This document shows, piece after piece, positions 34,489 to 50,295 of a stretch of DNA of 64,000 bases. A program made the translations under genes and the position numbers. The notes under the pieces were generated by a model that had not been told where the DNA came from, searched no databases, and saw only the letters and a list, made by a program, of their open reading frames with translations. How positions within the stretch are numbered: position 1 is the first letter of the stretch; every line of letters begins with the position of its first letter. Origin of the DNA: Syncephalis plumigaleata (taxonomy: Eukaryota; Zoopagomycota; Zoopagomycetes; Zoopagales; Piptocephalidaceae); NCBI GenBank assembly GCA_025201365.1, contig JAIXMF010000011.1, positions 496,001 to 560,000 of the forward strand, in the 5' to 3' direction.

Positions 34489-35596
34489 ATGCTTACTGAC
34501 GAACAGCGATCGACCTTTCATCGTCAAGGCTATCTTGTCTTAGAGTCAGGTATTTAGCTGTCTATTTATGCATATATCGATAGGATTATTCGTAATAACA
34601 GCAACTAGTTTTAAACACAGAGCAATTACGGGCATTGCAAAATGATTGCGAGGAATGGCTGGAGCAACTTGACAGTGTAGATATATTAAAGAATACTGGT
34701 TGCGTCATCGGTAATACTAGGTTGAATTTATAGCTTGTTTAGTGCTAACAAATTGTAGAGCCAATGCTAAACAGCGATATTGAATTAACTACGCCTTCTT
34801 GTCGATGGGATCGTACGAGTTATCGGGAGGCACGCTGGAGTAGTAGGCCTGCAGCAGGACAAGTACTACTGGAGCTACTACCGAGTATTGTTACCGATAT
34901 ATTGCCATCGCCAAATGATATACGCCTGGTGAGATAGTGCTTCATTTGTTAATTTGCTACACGTAGTTAATATCTTAATAGTATAATGAGCAGTATATTG
35001 TTAAACCACCTCAAACGCCTTTTGGTTCAACCTTTGTCTGGCATCAGGTAAGCTAATAGTATCATCTAGCATGCTTATTAATTGGTGCATTAGGACAACG
35101 AGTATTTACACACGGCGGCACGTTCTATTCCTACTGTTGCATGCTGGATCCCATTGGATAGTGTTAGTCAAGTAAGTAGCTCTTATGGAATAGGCGATAG
35201 CAGCGGTATTTATCCTGTAATAAAAAGGCCAATGGAACTGTAGAAATCGAACCATACATTGATGTAGCAAGTGATGAAGACATATCTACGATAGTTTTAT
35301 CATGTTTACAGCAAGTGGATCAGTATGTACAATGGCATGACGTGCAATCTAGCCGATATCCAGTACGTAGCCCATATCTCATCGAGCCATGTGTCGAATA
35401 TCCGGTTGTGACCATTGTTATGGAACCTGGTTCCGTGCTGCTCATGTCAGATCGTGTACGCCATCGTAGTCGAGGCAATGCCAGTCGTCGAACGCGACGT
35501 GTTTATATGGTGCAATACTCGAGTGGTATCGTGCTAACCGAGGATCCTACTGCAAATATGCCATTGGCACTGGCTGTACCAGTCGAGCACGGATGA
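34489..35596 (+). CDS. PhyH-family Fe(II)/2-oxoglutarate dioxygenase
   Basis: Multi-exon gene starting at ATG 34489 (MLTDEQRSTFHRQGYLVLES, the usual PhyH opening). The iron-binding motif HxD is in STFVWHQDNEY, split by an intron after HQ. The distal histidine and the 2-oxoglutarate Arg lie in RHRSRGNASRRTRRVYMVQY. Introns are short, with in-frame joins at 34550, near 34720, near 34930, near 35050 and near 35173. PhyH relatives hydroxylate small molecules (phytanoyl-CoA, ectoine, alkaloids) and the substrate is unknown. The last 224 nt, including the distal His and Arg, lie inside the left arm of the inverted repeat. This copy is intact; the other arm carries only that tail. Confidence 0.82.
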
Positions 35597-35717
35597 GTCA
35601 TAATAACTACGAATGGTACAGTAAGACGGAAATAAAAATAAATAAATTGGAAAATAACAAATGCTGCTCGTTGTGTGAGTGCGCGCGTTTTTCGTTCCTT
35701 CTCATTGTTGCGTGTTA

Positions 35718-35782
35718 TTTTCGCGCCTTTCTCTTTTCGTCGTTCACTCATCCGCACTTGTTTTGTCTCGTTTCATACGCGT
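35718..35782 (+). promoter_or_regulatory. Candidate E2F-type and MCB-type cell-cycle sites before RAD51
   Basis: TTTTCGCGCC at 35718-35727 fits the E2F/DP consensus, and ACGCGT at 35777-35782, 9 bp before the RAD51 ATG, is the MluI cell-cycle box bound by fungal MBF. Both are repeated in the right arm (50165-50174 and 50110-50115). Site matches are seen; function is inferred from S-phase control of RAD51 in fungi and animals. Confidence 0.45.
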
Positions 35783-35791
35783 ATCTTCGTC

Positions 35792-37292
<1,501 letters not shown>

Positions 37293-37819
37293 TGTAGCAT
37301 CATTGTCATTGTCGTACTATCATTGTTAGCATCATCATCGTCATCGTCATCGAGTAATGCTGAATGATGAGGTACAAGACTATTAAACAGCTGATACATG
37401 TCATATTAATAAACTACAATGGAACCATCCAATCTAGCACACTTGCATGGATAACAAATAGTTTATTCATTAATAATCAATACACACATATTCATGTATT
37501 CATTATGCAGCAAGCATGTCATTATTACTATTACATGAGACGAGTAGACATTCAGCTAATTAGACGTCGTAATGTTGATTTGATACAAATAGCTGTTTAT
37601 TGCAATTGCCATATCATTCTACATGTAATTGGCATGGTTAAACGCGAGTTTATTAGCAAGCACATCCTTTATTTAATAAGTGTTACACGGTTAAATTGCC
37701 TGCCAACATTTAACCGAAATTCCCTCAAGGATCAACGTCATTTCACTTCTTTTTGTTACATACAGCATTTGTAGCCCTTTTCCTCCTTTTGTTTCTTCGT
37801 CATTCACTATAATACGACT
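37293..37819. other. RAD51 3' flank and PER1 5' region
   Basis: About 530 nt. The first 344 nt belong to the inverted repeat and the rest is unique. A long frame (37364-37774) crosses the repeat boundary and has no domain; it is not treated as a gene. The last bases before 37820 are pyrimidine-rich. Confidence 0.5.
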
Positions 37820-38920
37820 ATGAATCTGTTTAATTTTCGTATAGCAAAATCACAAGAGTCAAAAGGCTTACTAGGACTGTCATGGCTTGTAGTTGTTATC
37901 GTGCTAGTCACTATTCTATTGATTACTCCACCGGCCAGTGCTTCAGCAGGCGATAGGGCACCCGAATATCAAGCCTGCGTCGAGCTATGTCAACGTAAAC
38001 AGTGTCAACGACGTGTAGCCGACACAGTGGTAGAAATCAACCCACTGCCCTGGTATCTACGCGTACTCCATTGGACCTGTCCCGATGACTGTCGTTATGA
38101 GTGCCAACACACGATTACCGCTGCTCGTTTGGAACGCGGTGAACCCGTACTTCAATACTACGGGAAATGGCCATTTACACGTATTCTAGGTGTGCAAGAG
38201 CCGGCTTCCGTCATATTTAGCATACTAAATGGTTATGGCCATTGGAAGTACTTGCCTCGTGTTTTAGAGCGTATTACACCGCACTACTACATGCGTAAGG
38301 ATCTAATTCTATTTTCCCTCATTGGTTTGAACATCTGGCTATGGTCTGCGGTATTTCATACGCGCGACATGCCATTCACGGAGAAACTCGACTATTTCTC
38401 GGCAGGTCTCAACATACTCTACGGTCTTTATCTAGGGGTAAAACGCGTGGGACGTATTCGTTCGCCTCTTACTCAACTGTTTATTATCATGATATGCGTC
38501 GGATGCTATTTCGCTCATGTCATTTATCTAACCCTACGACCACGATTCGACTACTCCTATAATATGATGGTGTGCGCGACAATCGGTTCAATTCACAATG
38601 TTATCTGGCTAATCTGGTCGATTCGTAATTGGAAGTCACGTCCATATGCATGGCGTGCTGCTGCAATGGTCGTCTATATAATGATAGCCATGTCGCTTGA
38701 ACTTCTCGACTTCCCACCTATTCTATGGGCCGTAGATGCTCATGCTATGTGGCACGCTGCCACTATACCACTAGTTATTTGGTGGTATCAATTCTTGTTA
38801 TTAGATTATGAGTGGGAGGTGAAGGAGATGGGCAGTAAGGTGCTACTGCCATTGACGATGGATAAGAACGACATTCATGCGCAGCCGCTTATTCATCGAT
38901 CACGTAAACTTAAAGATTAA
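37820..38920 (+). CDS. PER1: GPI-anchor remodelling protein Per1/PGAP3
   Basis: Single exon, 366 aa. It has an N-terminal signal sequence (hydrophobic core about residues 19-37, ending ASASAG), a lumenal Cys-rich segment (YQACVELCQRKQC, WTCPDDCRYECQ), then KWPFTRILGVQEPASVIFS and about seven membrane segments. Conserved blocks WSAVFHTRDMPFTEKLDYF and LELLDFPP-AVDAHAMWHAATIP contain the family's histidines and aspartates (CREST/alkaline ceramidase superfamily). Per1/PGAP3 removes the unsaturated fatty acid from the sn-2 position of GPI anchors in the ER or Golgi. This gene begins the unique loop between the two repeat arms. Confidence 0.95.
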   Translation: MNLFNFRIAKSQESKGLLGLSWLVVVIVLVTILLITPPASASAGDRAPEYQACVELCQRKQCQRRVADTVVEINPLPWYLRVLHWTCPDDCRYECQHTITAARLERGEPVLQYYGKWPFTRILGVQEPASVIFSILNGYGHWKYLPRVLERITPHYYMRKDLILFSLIGLNIWLWSAVFHTRDMPFTEKLDYFSAGLNILYGLYLGVKRVGRIRSPLTQLFIIMICVGCYFAHVIYLTLRPRFDYSYNMMVCATIGSIHNVIWLIWSIRNWKSRPYAWRAAAMVVYIMIAMSLELLDFPPILWAVDAHAMWHAATIPLVIWWYQFLLLDYEWEVKEMGSKVLLPLTMDKNDIHAQPLIHRSRKLKD

Positions 38921-39082
38921 TCAATATTGACAGCAATCACCAAGTTGTTGCTATACATATAAATAAAAATCAATACATATTAAATGACTATTTTATTATT
39001 AATTCAAATATGAACAATAATCATGTAGTAGTTATTAAATACTGGCTAACGAGGAATTCTTACATAACTGTACCAAGTATTG

Positions 39083-40941
39083 TTACTCATTAGGCACGGT
39101 CGATATAGTATTAATTAGTTCGTTAACCTTGGAGACGGTATTGTCAGCGGCGATCGTCAACTCGTCAACCTCCTCAAGCACCGATGCTCGTCGTATTCTT
39201 CCTTTAGTTTCGGGCAACTTCTCTTGAGTCTTAGCGACAACAGATTCAGTAACCACCTTAGTAATGGTGGCCGGTCGAGGACCTGGTCGGAATAGTATGC
39301 TAACAATGTTGCAAAAGACAACCAGACCAATCGATAGCCAGAAACTGAAGAAATGAACTCGTCTCCAATACTCCCAACCAGGAGTGAATACGCGTAATTC
39401 CATTGTTGCCAATCCATACGTCAAGTGTAAGCTAGTCCATAACCAACCGATAATTGCTCGTGGCACTCCAAGTAAACCGGTAAATTTCACCTTGTCACCG
39501 GCCATTCTACGCCATAACATGACAACATGACGCTCCGCTTCCATATCAATGTATTCCATACCAAATGTAAGGAAGTAACCAGGATGGAATCCATGCCAAA
39601 TGGCAAGGAAGAAGAGTGCGCCAAATGCCGATAACTGCTTACTACCAAGAAAGCGTAATCGTTTAAAAATGTAACGTTTAGTCCATCGATTGGTGTTAAC
39701 ATTGAATGTGGCAATAATCGTTGCAAGTTCCGTGGCACTCTCGAAACCGCCCTAGACATCATTGAATATTAGCCTATTATCTATAGTATAGATTGTAAAA
39801 GTACACCCTACCGGATAAACATTGGCCAAACCGTCCCATTTGGATGTTCCCGCATCACTGATGCCGTTATAGCCGAGTCCACTCATAACACAGGCGCCCT
39901 CACTCATTAACCATACACCCAAATACTAATAGATAGATCAATAAAAGTCAATGGCATTGGATTAACATTTGTGTAATAACAATTACTCACCTGCATTAGA
40001 ACGCCTTTAAGCGAGAATGCCATATAAGCCACTTTGTAGAGGAAGCTCCATTTCTCGGCTTCCGGTGTTAGCATGGCCCCTACTGGAGCAATTGCTCGAA
40101 TTACTTGTGTACCACACATGTATAATACCGCCAGCGTGAAACAGTGTATGACACGCCAATCTCGTGAATTTAACGAGGATTGACTGCGCGTTTTTTTACC
40201 ACTATTATCATTATTATTATTGCGTAGGGCTGCCATTTCTACCGGATCCTGTGCACCGTGAATACCTCGTTGTAGGGCATTCTCGTAATAACTGAATGAA
40301 ATTTGCGGTCCCACCAAGAATGACATTGGATGATAGGAGAAACCGATGAGGCGTGCGAGCGAGGGCACCTCAGCCAATGGACACGTTTTATCGTCGAACA
40401 ACTGGAATGGCCGGGTGGCAATCACGCTCGGATCTTCCTGTTGCTTCTTATCCACGACAGGTGTGGCATCCCCATTGGATTTACCGCGTAGACGAGCTTG
40501 TTGTCCGTCGCAAACATCGAATCCGTAACCAATCAATTTCAAGCATAGAATACACTGCGGACACGTCCAATTAAGACTATACTCGGCAGTTTGCGTCGAG
40601 TAGTAGCCCCATAACAGGTAGCCCATATTCCATACAAATAGCAACTTATTGGCTAGCCATGGATTACGCGGTGCCAACTTGGTAGTAATGAGATGAGTCG
40701 TCGCAACAGTAAGTAACGAGTGAAAAATATCTGGTCCACAGAAGAAATACGAAAGGAACAGGCCGCACACCGCGTTATAGGCGTTAAGCAGACCCGGTTG
40801 GCCCGTCCATCGTGGTAGTGCCCATGCACGATACACGTATGCGATAGGATAGCCGCTCAATAATACAATAAGTAGACGGATAAGCTGTTCCGGTATGCCA
40901 ACCAGTTGGGGCAGTGGATCAACGGGTATTTTCGGCAACAT
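39083..40941 (-). CDS. ALE1: MBOAT lysophospholipid acyltransferase (Ale1-like)
   Basis: Minus-strand gene with at least three exons, starting at ATG 40941. It is a multi-pass membrane protein. MBOAT motifs are LNWTCPQCILCLKLIGYGFD, GFSYHPMSFLVGPQISF, the Asn/Trp block FNVNTNRWTKRYIFKRL and the catalytic His in LAIWHGFHPGY. The order and spacing match yeast Ale1 and animal LPCAT/MBOAT1-2 enzymes, which re-acylate lysophospholipids in the ER. The C-terminal tail (about 39083-39280) is charged and cytosolic. The fatty-acid and head-group preference cannot be read from sequence. Confidence 0.9.
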
Positions 40942-41544
40942 ACTTGCACGACTAAAGGTGAAGAGAAATAATAAAGCGAGAAGTGCGGTGAAAGTGAAGA
41001 GATGGATACGGACGAGATTATAAATGTAGGTTGAACTAGGCGTGTATTTTGGATAACGGTTGATGGCAAAGGCCTTACCATAAACAACACGTACAAAGTT
41101 GGAGTGATTTTAGTTTAATTGAAGGATACACAAATAAATGATACGCAAGTGTGGAGAAGAATGACGTTTTATCTACACGTTTCAACCTATTACAGGACTG
41201 AATAACATCATACATATTCATGCACCATTACAACTATTATTATCATCACCAATGTGACTATGACATGTTCATTGTAAATACTGCAATTTTCCAATTAATG
41301 CTGGTTGAATGGCTATGTGTTGCCTTCTACGTCACAGGCAGGCTCAAACATTCATTGTGTCGTCTTACTGCGGCATGACGACGTCGAACAGTTTAAAACC
41401 TTGCTATTCACTCGTTTCATCTCTCACTTGTCCTTTTTTGTCAACGACGACATCTACTACTTCTATTGCTACTCTAGTTCTACGTACTCTTTTGTGTTTA
41501 ACATTATCGCTACCACTTCTGCTTGATAGTTTTCTTTTAGCAAC
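40942..41544. promoter_or_regulatory. Divergent 5' region of ALE1 and HSP31-like gene
   Basis: About 600 nt between head-to-head genes. The HSP31 side ends in a pyrimidine-rich stretch (41400-41540), usual for fungal promoters. No specific element is claimed. Confidence 0.4.
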
Positions 41545-42452
41545 ATGTCAATTAGTTCGGGTTCCAACCTAAAGGGCAATATCCTTTTCATTCTTACTTC
41601 ACATAGTCAACTGGGAGATACGGGCAAACCAACTGGCTATTATCTACCTGAATTGGCACATCCCTACGAGGTGCTATCCAAGGAGTATCGCATTCGATTC
41701 GTCACACCAAAAGGTGGTAAATCACCCGTCGATCCAAGTTCCGTGGATGCTTTCCGTAGTGATCCCGTCTGTACGAGGTTCATCGAGAACGCACTGGCGG
41801 TGTCGTCTTTGGAGAATACAGAGCCACTATCGAGTGTTACCGACCAGGACATTAGTCAACTAGCCGGTGTGTTCTTCCCTGGTGGTCATGGTAAATATTA
41901 TTGTATACGTCATTACGACGAATATAGCAAGCAGTGTTAATGGCTAAATATTGGTATTACTATCTCTATAATTGTAGGACCTATGTTCGATCTAGCTACC
42001 GACGAGACATCAGCGAGAATTGTTCGTAAGGTGTACGAGCAAGGTGGCATTATTAGTGCCGTATGCCATGGACCTGCAGGTATCGTCAATGTCAAGTTGT
42101 CGAATGGCGACTACTTGGTATCTGGACATCAAGTCACTTGCTTCAGTAATGCAGAGGAAGATTCAATGGGTAAGTACATAAGATATATACGCCATTGAGT
42201 TCTGTGTACAGTTCATTTAGCCATCTATACTAATATTAACATCGAATCGGAATAGAATTGAGCAATGTAGTACCATTCATGCTAGAGGATTTATTACGCG
42301 AACATGGTGCCTCATACTCGAAAGCAGCGGAACAATGGGGTGAGCATGTGGTCGGTCAGGGTACACGCTTGATCACCGGTCAGAATCCAAAGAGTTCATT
42401 TGCCATGGCCAATGCTCTGCTCGATGCATTGAATGCCGCTCAGAATAAATAA
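41545..42452 (+). CDS. HSP31: DJ-1/PfpI family protein, Hsp31-like
   Basis: Three exons joined by introns near 41894-41977 and 42169-42254. The nucleophile elbow is SAVCHGPAG with Cys145; a conserved Glu36 lies in LPELAHP, and the oxyanion region is FFPGGHG at residues 110-116. This pattern fits the Hsp31 branch (glutathione-independent glyoxalase III, chaperone, stress response) rather than true DJ-1. Length, about 246 aa, is normal for Hsp31. It sits in the loop between the inverted repeat arms and converges on the ABCC paralogue with 111 nt between stops. Confidence 0.9.
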
Positions 42453-42563
42453 ACAGTATGTGCGTGCGTGTGTTTATCCGATAATGATGACAGTATATTC
42501 ATTTCTCCATAAGATGTGCAGTTTATTTGTGATCATTTTATTGAAATAAACTAGTGTTGCTGC

Positions 42564-45500
42564 CTATTTAGATCGCTTCAATCTATTCAGTGACATTGAT
42601 TTTAACAGTTCAATGTCGCCAAATCGTTCGCAAATGGCACGAAAGTTGCTATGCTCCTGATGAATGAGATTAGCCGGTGTGTCCCATTCCGCCGGACGCT
42701 CCTCGTCTATAGGATTGTACAAGTTAGTCAGCATCATAGGTGGCCAATGTATAAAAATACGTATGATATCTATTTACCGAAAACAAGTATATGATCATAT
42801 TCCACGGCTAAATGCGGTTGAGGCGATATAAAGAATATGGTCACACCCTTAAACTCGGTGTGCACGATTTGTTGCACTTGTGCATCGGTATCATTGTCCT
42901 CCGTGATCGACTCGTCAATAATAACAATCTATAGGTTTACGCGTTAATTCACAATAGAATAGAGTGGGTTGCATCTCGATGACTTGCCTTGTTATTACGT
43001 AGAATGCCTTGAGCTACCGCTAATAGTCGTTGTTCACACAGACTGAAATCCATGTCGTCAACCTCCATGTCTAGATCCACCAGTTCAGAATTGGTGGTTC
43101 TAGTTCTCATGTCCTCATCGCTAATTATATGGCATCGATATAGAACTTGGTATAGCTCTTCATCCTCGTAAATACCGAAAGGATCCACGTAGTTGCGAAT
43201 GGTTCCACTCAGCAATGATGGTTTATTGGTGATGAATGTGACTCTCGAGCGTAAATCACGTAGAGGCACTTGATTAATGTCGATACCATCGATGAATATG
43301 TGCCCCGAACGACCTTCAATAAAGCGAAGCAATGCTGCCGGTACACTAAATCGTTCCGTAACTAGCATCATGTATAAGCGTTAAAGTAGTAAAATAATAA
43401 CAAATGTTATGCTACTCTTCCTACCTGTTCTGCCGTAAATACCAACTTGCTCTCCTGAACGTATCGAGATAGACAGGGAATGAACAGGCAAATAGGAATT
43501 ACCAGTCTTCATGGAGGAGAGCGTCTTGATTTCTATTTCACCTAGATTGGGCCACTAATGATTATGGTTAGTATAAATGATCCCACATACATTTATAGAT
43601 TTGCGCTAGTTCTTCTTACATGTTTCGACAGGCCAGTCACTCCTATATTGCTGGATACTTCTCGTTGGATCTGCTGGCATTTCTCGGTAAACTTGATTGC
43701 ATCCATGCTCATGCCACACTTTGTCATGTGTTCTACCGCATTCTTGATGCAATCATGTTAACAACAATGGCATTCAATTATAGCTATTTCTAAACACTTA
43801 CTATAGCGGAGAAACTGAACATTAGCGCACATACAAGAGTGAATCCAAAGGTGCTAGCGTCTACATGGTCTATAGACAGCAGTAGCATAACCAGGGTCGA
43901 CAATAGAGCAATAACGGAAATGATGCGTGCACGACACAGCATCCACTGATTGGTCGCCGATTGAAGGTAGCTCGGACGACTCATGGCATCGATGAGTTGC
44001 TCGCCTTCCGCCATGAGACGATATTGTATTCCGGAAGCTCGTAGTGTGACAGGATCTCTAATAGTCATTCATCAATCATTTTGTCTTATGTCGCATAGTA
44101 ATGCCCACCTTAATGCCTCATTAAATAGCAGCATGAATTTATCCTTGAAGTGTACGGCCAGACTTTTCAGTCTATTCGAGGTGGCCAGGTATCGATACGA
44201 GGAGTGTAGATACCAAATCACTTGTATAGCATTCGTATTAGTATTGCAAATGCATCTACCACTAATCCACTTACCCAATAATAGTGCAATAGGAGCGAAC
44301 ACGGGAATTATTATGATGATCGCGGTCAAGTAGGCGAGAAGGGCGACAGCCTGACTAATCAATGCCGTAATATTGATCGATAATTCCTGATCAATAATAA
44401 TCGATTGTTGGAATAGACGACGTAGTATTACCTCCACCGACGTGGTATCGAATAATTTGATGTTTGCATACATGATACGATTGACGAGCTTATTGTGCAG
44501 ATTCCTACCCGCATCGATTCCCATCTTATACATACGAAATGTCGATATACCAATAGTCAACACACTGCTTATGATGATCAATGTATATATACTATAGTAG
44601 ATGGCTGAACTTTGCTCGCCCTTCTCATCGCCGGTCCATCTTTCTATCCAGTAGAATGAACCTATCAGCATTGCTTGACATAGTAGTAGCAATAAAATAG
44701 TGGCGATCCATGATTTGTAAGAACCGAGCAAGTGAAAGTAGACCTTACACGAATTGAACATGTCAATGTTGGTGATCGCACCTGGAATTGGCATGTCATG
44801 CATGACTTGCATGCTATCCCTAACGGTCGTGTCCGGTTTACGCGCAACACTGTAAATGGGGAAATCGGTAAGGAGTACACCGCTCGTGCATTGCATGTCA
44901 CTCTCGCTTATTGTCTCGATGGTTGACGTGCGTGACAATTTCATATGCTCCAGTACGTGTGCAGGCTGTCCCTTTGCGGCAACATGACCCTTCTTTAGCA
45001 TCACTGCAAATGATGCAACATGGGTAAGCAACTCCAACTCTTTCGTCACCAGAATGATGGTGCGTTCCGCCATTAGCGGTCCAAGAATACACGAGCTTAT
45101 AATGTGCTCGGAAATGCCCGGTTCCATATCCGAGAAGCAATCATCGATGAGCAAGTGTTTCGCTTGACTGTACACAGCCCGAGCAAATGAGATACGCTGC
45201 TCCAACGATAGTGACAACTTGAAGCCGTCCTCGCCTAGCATGGTCTGATCACCGGCGTACAAATTGTCAATGTCGTATTCAAGCGCGCAACTTTGTAATA
45301 CTTGATGATATCGGGTTTCATCGTAGAATCGACCAAATATAATGTTATCACGAATGGTTGCATTACGAATCCAAGGCTTCTGCGCCACAAACGCCACACT
45401 ATTGTTGGGTGTTCCGTAGTTTTCGTAAACGCGTCTATTTCTCGGGAAGTAAACAAAGCCGGAGGTACGAGGCATTTCTATCGTGTGAATAGCATGTTAA

Positions 45501-47903
45501 TTGGATGTATTACATGAGCCATTACAGTAATAATAGTAGCAATAATAGTTACCATCGAGAAGTGCCATTAGAAGGGAGGTTTTCCCGCTTCTTGGTGCAC
45601 CGACAATAACGTTGATTTCCTTTAGTTTGAATTCAATATGAATTCCGGTTAAATTGAAATTCGTTCGTGTTATCATCATACTGTCGTCCTTGTGCCACTC
45701 GATCTCCTCCTGTTGATACCAACTGAATTCACCGTCAGTAATGGCGATACGCTCGCTTCTCTCCCTAATGTCCATGTAATCGTTCACCATTGGTCCTGTC
45801 TGCTCCGGTTGTGATAAGAATGTGGTGATCCTTCGGTTACTCGAGATACACTGGTAGTACCAGTAGATGATGTCAGGAAATTGAATAACCACCGAGGTAA
45901 GCAGCTCGAATAGTACCAAGCACGTAAATGCTGTTGGCGCATCAAGTGTATTACTAAAGAAGACAACATACGCGCCTAGTGCAAATCCAAAGATAACCAA
46001 CGATCCGCCACGAGTCGACATGATAAAACCGGCGTAGATTAGTTGTCGATACCACAAGGCGTCAAGTTCGAGATTGCGTGCTCGTTTAATTTTACCGAGA
46101 ACAAGTGACTCCCATGCCAATATTCGTATATTGTGTATGTTTTGCAATGCCTAATGTTGACTAGTCAACGCGTAAAATCGTGTAGTGCATCCTATTCACC
46201 TACCTCTTGAATATATGACTTTCGATTATCCGTTGCAATTATTAGTATTCCATACGATTTACTCATGCCAATGCTTAAAACGCCAACAAATACCGCAATG
46301 AGTGCCATGCCTACCAGGCCGAGTAGCACGGAGATGCCAATGAGATGCCATAGCAATGCGAGTGCAAGAACGACCTGAATGACGCCACCAACACTGATAT
46401 GAATATTGCTTAGCGACTCGGCTATATCTTCGGCCTCGGTCTTTAGCATGCATGCGATAGTGTCAGAATCCCATAGTGATGCGGAGGATGATCTGCCCAT
46501 TCCGGAGAATGATGCGCTATCCGATTTCTCGTAGATTGAAACGAAATCTTGGATGTTTTCAGGCAGCTTGTTGAGACATTTATGGAATATCTGGTTAAGC
46601 ATGATCGTTTTGCTGCGTATGCGAAGACGCTGTCCAATGAAATGCGCTTGCTGATAAAATACACCAGAACCGATCATGGCCACCAACATACAGATCCCAT
46701 AGATCCATGGTAAAGCACTGTTATGCCCATTATAATTGGATACGTAGAGCAATAGCAAATACATAAAGTATGGTATGGCATAGAGTAGGACACTCCATAG
46801 TATAGCGAATACAAATTGGAAGAATATATCCGCTCGACTTATAGACAGAATACCGCGTAGAAGCGATTGACGTCTTATTATTATTGTTATTGTTATTACA
46901 TTGATCAGTATATAGTTATTTATACGGCAGCATACGTGTTACTTACGAGACTTGTCTGTACTGTTGCGAAACAATATTCGTTCGCTCGTTCTTCGGCAAC
47001 TCCCACATGTCACAATCATCGAGGTGTCGCTGTGCACCTATCGAAAGTAACGGTCCTATCCATGTGTAAAGCACGCAATCCAACACTGATGCGACATCTT
47101 CTAATGTGGGAATGCGTCCAGACGCGGTATCCTCCAAGTATCCACGAGAAAGTAGGATTCCCGTAAAGGCGATTTGCGCCCCTACCAACAGTAGAATGAT
47201 AGGAATAGACCAGATTGACTGACTATTCATCGAAATCATATGATGTCGATACCATAGCACACCTAAACCAAGCGACGAATACGTAATGACTATCAGGGAT
47301 ACTTGATGAAATTTTGGCCCTAAGGATAGCTTTGACGTTTTATAGCGTAATCTTGCCAATGATATTAATGTAATGTACAGCTTATGTTACATGATTAGCA
47401 TTGTTGATTAATCGATTAATTAGTTACCTACCCAACATACACAATTGGCCCTTATTATCTCCAACCATCCTTCATGTTGTTGTTGTTGTTGATCATTACT
47501 ACTATTATCTAGTTGTCGATACTCGCAAATGGAGGCACAACACGCGACGAGACTGCCCACAAGCATTAGCGTGTCGGCTATGATGTTGTTTCTCCGCACG
47601 GCATTAAACACAATCACTTGGTGATCATGTTTTGTTGGCACGGTCTTCTCGTCAAATAGTTGGTTATCTTCTAGGTCGCCGTCATACAGGCCATCCGTGT
47701 TTCTCGAACTGTTATCGCTATAATTGGCGACACCATAAGCGAACGTCGATACGAAATTGCGTCGCGATAATGCAACCAATCCTCCGTAGATTAGCAGACA
47801 GATCGAAAGCAGGACCGATGCGAGTGAGAAAGCAGCAACGAGAATCCTAGTTGGCATCAATGGTTAGCATTTGATTTTTTTACATTATTGCTAGTACCTA
47901 CAT
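42564..47903 (-). CDS. ABCC-family paralogue with degenerate ATPase sites
   Basis: Full-length multi-exon ABCC gene, a clear paralogue of the one at 1641-6868. In NBD1, Walker A is kept (GAPRSGKTS). The signature is LSLSLEQR instead of LSGGQKQR, the D-loop is SDME, and the H-loop His is Lys (VTKELEL). In NBD2, Walker A GxGKST is replaced by GRTVTERFS, the Q-loop Gln is lost (ITNKPSLLSG), the signature is FSLCEQR, the D-loop is TEDN and the H-loop His is Pro (ISPQPHL). Walker B DE is kept (IVIIDES). All exon joins checked stay in frame and membrane segments are intact, so it is maintained but unlikely to hydrolyse ATP at the canonical NBD2 site. The stop is at 42564. The first in-frame Met is again split AT|G by intron 1, so the 5' end is uncertain. 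Confidence 0.85.
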
Positions 47904-48599
47904 GATTTTTATGTTATATCTGCAGTGATGAACAATATTGTCAATGCTAGACTAATACGATTTTGTAAGAATAAATACCTGGAATACGCACAAGATATAG
48001 TGCAGCTAAGTGCCTATCATTTATGCAAAATACGATGGATATGAAAGATAGAGTACAAGTATATTGAAACAAAAAAAATAAGTAAGCGGAAAATAACGAG
48101 TACGTCATCTTAGTTTTCGTAATGGCCAATCAGTCAAGTGATTACGCGTATAGGTCTACTGGTGTAACCGAGATTACAATATAGGAATAATTGAATCAGT
48201 TTACGCATCTCTAATATACGACTGTCAATTTACCAATGAATAATAGCGATCGAGACATGCCAATTACATGTAGAATGATATGGCAATTGCAATAAACAGC
48301 TATTTGTATCAAATCAACATTACGACGTCTAATTAGCTGAATGTCTACTCGTCTCATGTAATAGTAATAATGACATGCTTGCTGCATAATGAATACATGA
48401 ATATGTGTGTATTGATTATTAATGAATAAACTATTTGTTATCCATGCAAGTGTGCTAGATTGGATGGTTCCATTGTAGTTTATTAATATGACATGTATCA
48501 GCTGTTTAATAGTCTTGTACCTCATCATTCAGCATTACTCGATGACGATGACGATGATGATGCTAACAATGATAGTACGACAATGACAATGATGCTACA
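47904..48599. other. 5' region of ABCC paralogue and RAD51 3' flank
   Basis: The part up to 48255 is unique and should hold the ABCC promoter. From 48256 the sequence is the right arm of the inverted repeat. No gene is seen. Confidence 0.5.
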
Positions 48600-50100
<1,501 letters not shown>

Positions 50101-50295
50101 GACGAAGATACGCGTATGAAACGAGACAAAACAAGTGCGGATGAGTGAACGACGAAAAGAGAAAGGCGCGAAAATAACACGCAACAATGAGAAGGAACGA
50201 AAAACGCGCGCACTCACACAACGAGCAGCATTTGTTATTTTCCAATTTATTTATTTTTATTTCCGTCTTACTGTACCATTCGTAGTTATTATGAC

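Noticed and set aside
37364-37774. Long frame starting MMRYKTIKQL, also present in mirror form at 48211-48528
   Set aside because: It crosses the inverted-repeat boundary, so the two versions differ at the C-terminus. Composition is AT-driven, there is no domain, and it lies in the RAD51 3' flank.
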